Shown piece by piece: positions 1-6,965 of a DNA stretch of 8,233 nucleotides. Below the pieces are notes generated by a model. The model did not search any database and was not told the DNA's origin. It saw only the letters and a list, made by a program, of their open reading frames with translations. Origin of the DNA: Bacteroidota bacterium (GTDB taxonomy: Bacteria > Bacteroidota > Bacteroidia > Bacteroidales > SZUA-534); NCBI GenBank assembly GCA_020047835.1, contig JAIFNJ010000230.1, positions 1-8,233 of the forward strand, written 5' to 3'. A program made the translations under genes and the position numbers. Each line of letters opens with the position of its first letter. Position 1 is the first letter of the stretch.

Positions 1-1158
1 AATTCGTTAGTAGCCGGTAAATCGGGAATTCAAAGAATTCAGTCGTTCGATCCGCAAGGGCACAAAAGCCAGATTGCTTCTGAAGTACTGACCTACAAAC
101 CTGAAGATTATTTTGACCGAAAAGAAGCCCGCAAAATGTCACGGGGGAGCCAATTTGCTGCCAGTGCTGCCATTGAAGCGGTTAAAGATGCCGGTCTGAT
201 TCTCGACAACGAAGACCGGCTGAGGGTTGGCTGTGTTATTGGTTCAGCTGGTGGTGATTTTACTCACATTGAAGACCAACATGCCCGGTTTTTAAAAATG
301 GGTCCTGGATCAGTAAATCCATTAACTGTTCCCAGGGTTATTCCCAATATGCCTGTTTGCACAGCCTCCATGGTTTTGGGGCTTCATGGGCCAACGTTGG
401 GTGTCACCGCAGCCTGTGCCACCGGTACTCATTCCATTGGAATAGCACTTGGCTTACTCCGTGGAGGAATGGCCGATGTAATATTAGCCGGTGGATCCGA
501 AGCCTCATTAACGCCATTGGTTTTGGATGCCTATGCCAGTATGGGAGTTTTATCAACATCCAATTCGGTGCCTGAAAAAGCCAGCCGTCCGTTCGATTTG
601 AACCGCGACGGATTTGTGATTGGTGAAGGCGCTTGTGTGTTGGTTTTGGAAACCTTAGAACATGCCCAAAAAAGAGGCGCAAAAATTCTGGCCAGTTTAC
701 GCGGATTCGGAATGACCGCCGATGCTTACGGTATTGCAGCTCCTGAACCCAATGGACTATGGGCTACAACAGCCATGCAGTTGGCGGTGAAAGATGCAAA
801 CCTTAGTATGGATGATATTGGCTATGTAAATGCGCATGGCACTTCAACAAAAATGAATGACAAAACAGAAACATTGGCCATAAAAAATGCATTCAACGGT
901 AGAAATATACCGGTAAGTTCCATCAAATCAATGATTGGCCATACATTGGGTGCAGCCGGTGCTATTGAGGCTGCTGCTACAGTACTTGCCGTACATCATG
1001 GAATATTACCTCCAACCATCAATCATGAAACTAACGATCCAGAATGTAATTTGGATGTAATACCAAATATTGCCCGAACCGTTAGTATTAAAGCCGCCAT
1101 TTCAAATTCTTTTGGATTTGGTGGTCAAAATGGGGTACTTGTTTTCACAAAATATTAA
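1..1158 (+). CDS. fabF: Beta-ketoacyl-ACP synthase II (FabF-like), 5' end outside window
   Basis: This cytoplasmic condensing enzyme would extend an acyl chain with malonyl-ACP in fatty-acid synthesis. The frame is open from base 1, and the 45 residues before the Met at 136 are FabF-like (AGKSGI near residue 5, FDP near 17, RKEARKM near 40-46), so Met-136 is internal. The visible 385 residues fit a family length near 410, leaving about 25 missing. Thiolase-fold landmarks are intact: nucleophile Cys in AACATGTHS (visible residue 139, bases 415-417), His in VNAHGTST (residue 279), Lys and His in KSMIGHTLGAAGA (309 and 314), and the C-terminal NSFGFGGQNG loop. It differs from the usual housekeeping sequence in places, for example NPLTVPRVIPNM and GVLSTSNS where primary FabF proteins commonly read ALSTRN, so it may be a second paralog. 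No acpP or other fab gene is visible nearby. Family is certain; the exact role (housekeeping or specialised) is not. Confidence 0.93.
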   Translation, partial: NSLVAGKSGIQRIQSFDPQGHKSQIASEVLTYKPEDYFDRKEARKMSRGSQFAASAAIEAVKDAGLILDNEDRLRVGCVIGSAGGDFTHIEDQHARFLKMGPGSVNPLTVPRVIPNMPVCTASMVLGLHGPTLGVTAACATGTHSIGIALGLLRGGMADVILAGGSEASLTPLVLDAYASMGVLSTSNSVPEKASRPFDLNRDGFVIGEGACVLVLETLEHAQKRGAKILASLRGFGMTADAYGIAAPEPNGLWATTAMQLAVKDANLSMDDIGYVNAHGTSTKMNDKTETLAIKNAFNGRNIPVSSIKSMIGHTLGAAGAIEAAATVLAVHHGILPPTINHETNDPECNLDVIPNIARTVSIKAAISNSFGFGGQNGVLVFTKY

Positions 1159-1234
1159 AGTATAGTTTATTTTATTGAACTGTCCCCAATAATTAAGGTT
1201 GTTTTCACATATTCAATTTTTTTGATTCCTAATA

Positions 1235-3640
1235 TTAGAAATTGGCTCGCAACGAAAGTACATAATTTCTTCCTGCACCCGATATTCCAGAACTATAGGG
1301 TCTGTAACGCTGGTCGGTAATGTTTTCAATTCCTGCACCCAAGATAAAATTGCTGGTAATTTGAAACATAGCATGAAAATTTAAGGTGTACCATGATGGC
1401 GAATAGTTATTGCCGTTGGCATCTTTTGCATAAAGCTCATCCTTTCCTTTCTCTTCTTCGGCCAAATCTTCATACTTTCGTTCGCCTTGATACATGGTAT
1501 TCAATTGCATGTTCAATTTGTTAGCCTTGAAAATCAAGCGCGAAACTCCAAATAATGGGGCAGCGTGTCTTGAAGGACTGGTTGTTCCATTGTCGAGCTC
1601 TTCCTCTCCTACCTGATAATTCAAATCAGAAGAAAAATTAAAACCTGCCGGCAATTTTAGTTCCAACCCCGCCTGAATACCATATACATTGGCTACTGCA
1701 GCATTCTGATTGGCTTGTACCTTGCTCATTTCGCCATCGTAGGGGATGCTGTCTTGTCCGTTAAACTGATAATCCCTCCGAACAATGGCATTCTGTAAAA
1801 GCGTGTAGTAACCGGTTAAATCAACTTTAATTAATTCGCCAAACACTTTTGCAATTCCGAGATCGAAGTTGTAGGCATATTCTGCCTCCAAGTCAGGATT
1901 TGGAACTGTTACTGTGCCCGGTTCAGAATCAAATACTTTCCCCAAATCATCTACATTAGGTGCCCGAAAAGCCGTACCAAAATTTGCATTAATAACCCAA
2001 GTTTCTGTTGGGCGATACACCCCGCCTATACTCCCGGTTAATGCGCCATTGTTATTATTGGCAGTGGTAAAAGGGAACGGGTAAAACGTGGTATCAAATT
2101 CAGCATCCAAAATAAACTGGTTGTAGCGCAATCCGGCTTGTAGGGTGAATTTATCGGAAACTTTTAACGCATTGTTCAAATAGGCCGCTATCGACACCCA
2201 CTTTGACTGAGGATAGCGTGATGGTCCTGCTTCACTTAAATTGATTGAAATATCAGTCAACATACCGATAGATTTTACCTCGTTCAACACATATTCAACT
2301 CCGTAAAACAAAGTATTCTTTTTACCTAATGATTTGTTGAAATCAAGATTGAATGAATATGCCTGAACTTCTTCCGACTGCGTATTGCGGATATCTTTAT
2401 TTAACGATCGGTCGATACGGCTTTCTTCGAATGATTGCATTGCCAACCGGATGGTCAACCCATCGTAAATGATATTGTTTCCGGTATGCGAAATGTTCAA
2501 ATTATTCATCATCCACAATTGAGGGCCGTAGTTCCATTCGGCATAGCGGGCTGTTCCATTTTTTGTGCGGTTATGCCTGTCGTAACGGCCATAAGGCGAT
2601 GTTTCTGAATAATGAAATCCATACTGAAAGTCCCACTTTTCGTTGGGTGTGAACCGCAACTTTTGCATTAAATTAATCTGCGAATAGGCAGTAGGAATTT
2701 GCAACAACGAATCGTCCTGTGTAATCACCCAATCCACACTATCCTGACGCTGAACATAGTAAGGTTTAATGTAATCATCCGGGCCGTTGCTTCCTTGCCG
2801 CAAATGATTAAAATCCCAGGAACTAATACTAGTTACCATGGCCCATTTTTTCCAACCCACATTTACATCAAAATGACCCGTTTTCTCATTATTCGCCGAT
2901 GAGTATCGAGCTTCGGCTTTCCCTGTAATCAAGGGGTTGTCGGTAAGTGAAAGCTGTGGCGTTAAGGTTTGAAAACTCATAACCCCACCAATTGCATCAC
3001 TTCCATAAATAACCGAACCCGGACCAAAAAGTACTTCGGTATTTTCGGTGGCAAAGGGGTCGATGTTGATAACGTTTTGAATATTTCCGGCTCTAAAAAT
3101 AGCGGTATTCATTCGCACCCCATCCACAGTATATAAAAGCCGATTGGTTGCAAACCCTCTTATCATAGGACTACCACCTCCCTGTTGGCTTTTTTGTATA
3201 AATACCTTGCCCGACATTCCCAGAAGATCAGCAGCTGTTTGCGGGTTAAGCAAAATGGCATCGGTAGGTGCTATGGAAATTATTTTTGAAGGAACCGTGT
3301 TGGCGTTTTGTCGCCATTTAGTGCCCGATATTACCACTTCATCTAAATTGAGCACAGAGGCTTCCATCATCAACTCAAAGTTTGCAGCCACCAAATCAGC
3401 ATAGCTTTTTGCCACGGTTTTAAACCCCAGTGAGCGGATTACAATCTTTTCTGAACCTCTGAACACTGAAATATTAGCCTGGCCTTCAGCATTAGTTGTG
3501 GCAAAAGCATTGGGCCTTTCATCCATCAAGGTAACCAACTCAATGGGTTGCTTGGTATCCTTGTTTTTAATAGTGATGGTTTGCGAAAATAAAGCTTGCG
3601 TATATGCAATGCCCATTACGAGCAAAATTATTTTTTTCAT
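1235..3640 (-). CDS. TonB-dependent outer-membrane receptor, hemoglobin/transferrin/lactoferrin receptor type
   Basis: This is an outer-membrane beta-barrel that would import a bound ligand using TonB energy. Residues 1-20 are a signal peptide ending LFSQ. Residues 21-92 resemble the CarboxypepD-regulatory-like domain common in Bacteroidota receptors. The stretch LDEVVISGTKW (99-109) leads into the plug, about 112-225, with MIRGFATNRLLYTVDGVRMN and FGPGSVIYGSDAIGGVM as hallmarks. The barrel fills the rest and ends RNYVLSLRANF with a terminal Phe, as needed for barrel assembly. FRAP (558-561) followed by NPDL (581-584) resembles the FRAP/NPNL pair of haem receptors. The 801-residue length suits the family. 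The ATG at 3640 is directly followed by a good signal peptide (MKKIILL). It lies 71 bp after the small membrane protein on the same strand and converges on fabF, 76 bp away. Substrate is inferred only: haem or an iron complex is likely, another metal complex is possible. Confidence 0.95.
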   Translation of the reverse strand: MKKIILLVMGIAYTQALFSQTITIKNKDTKQPIELVTLMDERPNAFATTNAEGQANISVFRGSEKIVIRSLGFKTVAKSYADLVAANFELMMEASVLNLDEVVISGTKWRQNANTVPSKIISIAPTDAILLNPQTAADLLGMSGKVFIQKSQQGGGSPMIRGFATNRLLYTVDGVRMNTAIFRAGNIQNVINIDPFATENTEVLFGPGSVIYGSDAIGGVMSFQTLTPQLSLTDNPLITGKAEARYSSANNEKTGHFDVNVGWKKWAMVTSISSWDFNHLRQGSNGPDDYIKPYYVQRQDSVDWVITQDDSLLQIPTAYSQINLMQKLRFTPNEKWDFQYGFHYSETSPYGRYDRHNRTKNGTARYAEWNYGPQLWMMNNLNISHTGNNIIYDGLTIRLAMQSFEESRIDRSLNKDIRNTQSEEVQAYSFNLDFNKSLGKKNTLFYGVEYVLNEVKSIGMLTDISINLSEAGPSRYPQSKWVSIAAYLNNALKVSDKFTLQAGLRYNQFILDAEFDTTFYPFPFTTANNNNGALTGSIGGVYRPTETWVINANFGTAFRAPNVDDLGKVFDSEPGTVTVPNPDLEAEYAYNFDLGIAKVFGELIKVDLTGYYTLLQNAIVRRDYQFNGQDSIPYDGEMSKVQANQNAAVANVYGIQAGLELKLPAGFNFSSDLNYQVGEEELDNGTTSPSRHAAPLFGVSRLIFKANKLNMQLNTMYQGERKYEDLAEEEKGKDELYAKDANGNNYSPSWYTLNFHAMFQITSNFILGAGIENITDQRYRPYSSGISGAGRNYVLSLRANF

Positions 3641-3711
3641 TCGTTATACTTTTTGATTTAACATCATTGCAAGCACCTGTTAAATTGATGCTCTCAATTT
3701 TTTGAAATATG

Positions 3712-4236
3712 TTAAATAAATTTTGGCGGGGGACTGTCTATTTCAAACCAAGGTTGATGGTAATTACCATTGTAAGCATAAAAAAGCACTTTTTTGAATG
3801 AAAAATCCGATCCGATGTAAGGAACCAGAAAATAAAGATTTGAAAGGAATTTCAACAAATTTTTTAATGGATGGATTCCGTTGCATTTAGTCTCCATGCT
3901 TTTGTTTATGAGCGAATCGAGACAAGCAAAAAGAGTAGTTTCTTGAGTATCGGTAATGCAATAATAAATGGTTGTTACATTATCAATTACCTCTTTTTTT
4001 ACCACATCGTACATAATTCCCCGATACCGGAATTCCTTATTGTGTTCCCAATACAATTGGTTTTGGTTTTCAGAAGTCACCCTTATCATGGATAATTCCT
4101 TTGAATCCAGATTTTCTTTAATTTGTTTTTTAATTTCCTTCCGTATTTGATTCTGCTGAATTTTAAACAACACCATAAAGCCGCCTGTATTAAAGGCGAA
4201 AATGGACAATAACATTATGGATACCGCTCTTTTCAC
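3712..4236 (-). CDS. Uncharacterised membrane-anchored protein upstream of TonB receptor
   Basis: I do not recognise a named family or function. The 174-residue product starts with Lys-Arg and a hydrophobic helix (about residues 4-25), then a strongly basic helix with repeated Ile/Lys/Gln (26-41), then a mixed domain with MYDVVKKEV (75-83), TIYYCITDTQETTLFACLD (89-107) and a proline-containing tail (PWFEIDSPPPKFI). Cysteines fall at 93, 105 and 118. The start codon is GTG at 4236; an in-frame stop lies only eight codons upstream with no other start between, and the next ATG (residue 8) would cut into the hydrophobic helix, so GTG is preferred. It precedes the receptor gene by 71 bp on the same strand, which suggests co-transcription. 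From memory, similar small proteins with an EIK-rich helix after one membrane segment sit beside TonB receptors in other Bacteroidota; this was not searched. A role in receptor function or in sensing its substrate is inference. Confidence 0.8.
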   Translation of the reverse strand: MKRAVSIMLLSIFAFNTGGFMVLFKIQQNQIRKEIKKQIKENLDSKELSMIRVTSENQNQLYWEHNKEFRYRGIMYDVVKKEVIDNVTTIYYCITDTQETTLFACLDSLINKSMETKCNGIHPLKNLLKFLSNLYFLVPYIGSDFSFKKVLFYAYNGNYHQPWFEIDSPPPKFI

Positions 4237-4761
4237 TTGTGTAAAAGTAGGGAATTATTCACGAGGTTATCACTTCCTATTCGGCAAAATTTCAATAACG
4301 CCGGATGCAATAAACCTTAAGGTACAAGGCGAGAATGTGTAATGGTGGATTTGGTTAGTTTAAAATTCTTGGAATTCGAAAAAATTGCCACAAGCACAAC
4401 TTTAAAATGAAAACCAAAGCACTTTAATCTGCGGTTGCATGCGCAATAAATAAATTCAAAGAAAAATTATCTTTAAATTTAATACAATTCAGATACCTTA
4501 AATTTTTAAATGTGCTAAGCTATTTTAAAAAGAAGGTTGAAAAAAAGGCAACTAAAGCAACAACAATAAATAGTATCATAGGGTAATTAATTATTGAACG
4601 CGTTGTATAGACAAATAAATTTTGGAAATGTTACACTTCCTGCAAAAATAATTCAGAAAAAAATAGGTTTCATTAATAAACCAAATTTAGATGTTTATTT
4701 TGTTTCTGCAGCTTTAATTCTTTATAAACCCATCACTCCTTTTTTATTAAGAAAAAATCTG
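4237..4761. other. AT-rich non-coding stretch
   Basis: About 525 bases between the start of the small membrane-protein gene and the tRNA promoter. It is visibly AT-rich, and stops are frequent in the frames I read. One open frame running rightward from a TTG at 4594 continues through the tRNA and is not believed. It must hold the promoter for the leftward pair of genes, but I could not fix one: several TAnnTTTG-like sequences exist on the minus strand (for example at 4643-4650 and 4682-4689), none with a matching -33 TTTG at 19-21 bases. A 10-base perfect palindrome, ACCTTAAGGT, is at 4314-4323. No convincing small RNA was seen. Confidence 0.6.
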
Positions 4762-4769
4762 TACTTTTG
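4762..4769 (+). promoter_or_regulatory. Bacteroidota-type -7 element for tRNA-Arg
   Basis: TACTTTTG matches the Bacteroidota sigma-factor -7 consensus TAnnTTTG exactly and ends 10 bases before the first tRNA base, the right distance for a transcript starting just before the mature 5' end. The expected -33 TTTG is not obvious; only a T-run at 4739-4745 lies in that position. Confidence 0.65.
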
Positions 4770-4779
4770 CGCCAACATT

Positions 4780-4851
4780 GGCCCCATAGTTCAATGGATA
4801 GAATTTCAGATTCCGGTTCTGAAGATTTGGGTTCGAATCCCGATGGGGTCA
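4780..4851 (+). tRNA. tRNA-Arg, anticodon CCG
   Basis: A 72-base cloverleaf folds fully by hand. The acceptor stem is GGCCCCA with TGGGGTC (one G-U pair). The D arm pairs GTTC with GAAT (one G-U pair) around a loop containing GG. The anticodon stem TCAGA/TCTGA is perfect, with loop TTCCGGT placing CCG at 4813-4815, which reads the Arg codon CGG. A four-base variable loop follows, then a T arm TTGGG/CCCGA with loop TTCGAAT. The discriminator base is A at 4851. CCA is not encoded (the sequence continues CAAAA), as is usual in Bacteroidota, so the end would be added enzymatically. It stands alone, with its own promoter and a terminator about 40 bases downstream. Confidence 0.96.
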
Positions 4852-4889
4852 CAAAACTCTTAAGCAAGCAAGGGTTATTAAAAACAAAG

Positions 4890-4926
4890 ATGGGATGTCT
4901 GAGGAGTTAGACATCCCATTCTTTTT
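4890..4926 (+). terminator. Strong intrinsic terminator, probably bidirectional
   Basis: An 11-bp perfect stem, ATGGGATGTCT (4890-4900) with AGACATCCCAT (4909-4919), closes an 8-base loop and is followed by TCTTTTTC. It would end the tRNA-Arg transcript. On the minus strand the same stem is followed by CTTTGTTTTTA, so it can also end the leftward sensor transcript, whose stop codon is about 93 bases away. Confidence 0.85.
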
Positions 4927-5011
4927 CTATTCTTAGGGTACTACGCTGATATAAAAAAAGCGTAAGGAAGGAAAAATTTTAATTTATCATCTTTGTTGAG
5001 ACTTCATTACT

Positions 5012-6859
5012 TTAGTTTTGCAAACTGCTTTGTTTTTCATTCTTTAAAAAATCAATTTCCCGCAATAATTCGTTTTCTCTAACTTCAAGAACTTCCTGAG
5101 TGGCCTTTAGTTCCTCTAAGTTCTGACGCATTTCTTCTTCCTTTTCAGATAATTCCTGTGCCTGAATTTGCGTTTTTCTTAATAACTCATTAGTAGTTTC
5201 TTCAATACGTATCTTTCGAATGGTTGAGGCTAAATCGTAAGCAACCCGTTCAATAAAAAGAATTTCGTAAGGTTTAATTGGATTAAAAGAAGCTATTTCA
5301 ATAATTCCCATCAATTCATTGTCTGAAAGGCAAGGTACAATTATTAGATACCCCGGAGTAGCTTCGCCCAAGCCTGATGTTAATGTAATATAATTTGGAG
5401 GTAACTGGGTAAAATACTGGCTTTGTTTTTCATAAGCAACCGCTCCAATAAGACCTTCACCTATTTTAAGATATTTATCGTTTAGCCTTCTTCTATCATA
5501 GGCAAAAGTGGCCTTATGCATTAATACCGTTTCATCATCTTTTGATTCGGTAATAAAAAATGTTCCTTGGTTGGCTCTTAAATAATTTACTAATTTTGAA
5601 ATAATTCCATAATAATAGTCATTGTTCTGACTGTAGTTCGAGGTTAATAATGTATGGAATTGATTAAATCCTTCATTGGCCCATAGTCTTTCGTCTGCTT
5701 CTTTTTTTTGTTTCTCCCGCTCGTCTGAAACCTGCAACAATTTTTGTCGCATCTCAACTAAAGCACTACCCAAGTCGCCCTGATTACCAAATACATTGAC
5801 CTCCATTTCAAAGTTTCCGTTTCCAACAGCCTCGGCAAATTCTTTGGTGTTCTTAAGGTTCTTGGTCAATTCATTAATCGATGATTTCATGTGGGCAATT
5901 TCATCATTGTTATATATTGGTATCTCGTCAGGGAGTTCCCCTTTTCCCAATCGGGTAATGTAATGGCGCAAATTTGAAAGCGACCTAACTATATGTTGCG
6001 ATGTTCGAACCAGTATATAAACAATCAATAATGAAGATAAGCCAATGAATAAAAACAAATTCAGAACAATGCGGTTAATCTTTTTATTGGAAGTTTTGTC
6101 GATTCCAGAAGAAATAGTTAAAAGCCGTTCTTCAATCTCAGCAACCGTATTATTGATTTGATAACGTAACCCATTTTCATTATCAATTCCCAGCAAAACA
6201 TCTGATTCTATTACTTTGTAAAAAATATCATGGTATTGAGTCAACAACGGGATTAGGTTTCTTTCATTTTCACGATTTCTTCGCTCAATTTCGTTAACAA
6301 ATTTCATATAAACTGAATTAAAGCTATCCCTGTATTTTAAATCTTTTCGAAGCAAATAATCTTTTTCATGCCTGCGGAGCAAAAGCATACTTATCATATA
6401 ATCTGGGTTTTGAATTTGCGATAGTGCTGATTCAACATCATGGATTTTTTCTCGCATTTCCCCTTCCCAACCAAAATCTTTAAAGCCCTTTTGCATAATT
6501 ATTCCAACCATCTTATTTAGTTGTTCTTCATAAAGAATAAAAAAAGCATTGGTTTGATTTATTTCTTCTGTTAAATTCAATTGTTTGATTGTTCTGCTTT
6601 CATTCAGCTCCTTTAATTCGATTTTTATTTTTTGAAGGAGGATTTGGATATTATCTAAATACTGACTTTTCCCATTTCTATGAAAATTTTCATTGGAGAT
6701 TTCGTAAGCTAAAAAATCCTTTTCATTCTTCCTTATTTCCAACTCTTTGTTTTGTAGCGATTTAATTACCGAAATGAGTTGAAATTGTTTGAATGTATCT
6801 TTTAAGAAAAAATTTGTTGCAATCCCTATAAAAAGTAGCGTTGCGGAAATAGAATTCAA
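5012..6859 (-). CDS. Membrane sensor: helical bundle, tandem HAMP, GAF, coiled coil; no output domain
   Basis: The 615-residue product looks like a transmembrane signal receptor. TM1 spans about residues 4-20. A helical periplasmic region (25-255) carries two related motifs, RKNEKDFL (43-50) and RRHEKDYLLRKD (162-173), as expected of a bimodular helical-bundle (HBM-like) sensor. TM2 is about 263-284. A HAMP domain (285-336, with NNDEIAHMKSSINEL) is followed by a second HAMP-like unit (337-385, GNGNFEMEVNVFG). After the linker WANEGFNQFHTLL comes a GAF domain (400-548; GEGLIGAVAY, SGLGEATPG, IEIASFNP) and a long coiled coil (549-611; EKEEEMRQNLEELKATQ). Related Bacteroidota proteins often continue into PAS or kinase domains; this one stops. 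No kinase, cyclase, phosphatase or methyl-accepting motif is seen. The start is TTG at 6859: an in-frame TAG lies two codons upstream and the first internal Met is at residue 117. Ligand and partner are unknown. Confidence 0.88.
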   Translation of the reverse strand: MNSISATLLFIGIATNFFLKDTFKQFQLISVIKSLQNKELEIRKNEKDFLAYEISNENFHRNGKSQYLDNIQILLQKIKIELKELNESRTIKQLNLTEEINQTNAFFILYEEQLNKMVGIIMQKGFKDFGWEGEMREKIHDVESALSQIQNPDYMISMLLLRRHEKDYLLRKDLKYRDSFNSVYMKFVNEIERRNRENERNLIPLLTQYHDIFYKVIESDVLLGIDNENGLRYQINNTVAEIEERLLTISSGIDKTSNKKINRIVLNLFLFIGLSSLLIVYILVRTSQHIVRSLSNLRHYITRLGKGELPDEIPIYNNDEIAHMKSSINELTKNLKNTKEFAEAVGNGNFEMEVNVFGNQGDLGSALVEMRQKLLQVSDEREKQKKEADERLWANEGFNQFHTLLTSNYSQNNDYYYGIISKLVNYLRANQGTFFITESKDDETVLMHKATFAYDRRRLNDKYLKIGEGLIGAVAYEKQSQYFTQLPPNYITLTSGLGEATPGYLIIVPCLSDNELMGIIEIASFNPIKPYEILFIERVAYDLASTIRKIRIEETTNELLRKTQIQAQELSEKEEEMRQNLEELKATQEVLEVRENELLREIDFLKNEKQSSLQN

Positions 6860-6885
6860 TTCCTAGTTATTACTTAAATGTTAAA

Positions 6886-6916
6886 CAAAGATTAACAAAC
6901 CAATTTTTAGCACAAT
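6886..6916 (-). promoter_or_regulatory. Possible promoter of the sensor gene
   Basis: On the minus strand, ATTG (6913-6916) is followed after 19 bases by AATCTTTG (6886-6893). Compared with the Bacteroidota pattern TTTG-(19-21)-TAnnTTTG this has one mismatch in the -7 element and one in the -33 element. A start just downstream would leave a leader of about 20 bases before the TTG codon, which would support that start. Such near-matches are easy to find by chance in AT-rich DNA. Confidence 0.3.
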
Positions 6917-6965
6917 GAATAATAAGGCAAGTACATAGGAATAAAAAATTAAATCAAGAGATACA

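Noticed and set aside
404..682. An open frame on the minus strand inside fabF, and another at 357-575 on the plus strand
   Set aside because: Both overlap the conserved catalytic region of fabF in other frames and encode low-complexity, His/Arg/Trp-rich peptides typical of shadow frames.
2699..3404. Plus-strand open frames opposite the TonB receptor (2699-2902, 3144-3404)
   Set aside because: They are antisense to well-conserved plug and barrel sequence and show no protein-like features.
3871..4150. Plus-strand open frames opposite the small membrane protein
   Set aside because: The minus-strand frame has a signal-anchor helix and operon-like placement; the opposing frames overlap each other and look random.
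4242..4249. A TAnnTTTG-like sequence (TACTTTTA on the minus strand) just before the GTG start of the small membrane protein
   Set aside because: It lies too close to the start codon, the last base mismatches, and the nearest TTTG upstream is about 35 bases away instead of 19-21.
4314..4323. Perfect palindrome ACCTTAAGGT
   Set aside because: Ten-base palindromes are expected by chance in AT-rich DNA at this scale; there is no second copy and no regulator gene nearby to link it to.
4831..4856. The tRNA-Arg 3' end as an attachment site for an integrated element
   Set aside because: I saw no direct repeat of the T-arm/acceptor sequence elsewhere in the window, and no integrase or element gene.
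4594..4863. An open frame of 89 codons on the plus strand
   Set aside because: It starts at TTG in AT-rich DNA, has no domain-like composition, and its 3' third is the tRNA-Arg gene.
4939..4963. TACGC...GCGTA inverted repeat near the end of the sensor gene
   Set aside because: The stem is only 5 bp with a 13-base loop, so it is weak; the hairpin at 4890-4919 is a far better terminator.
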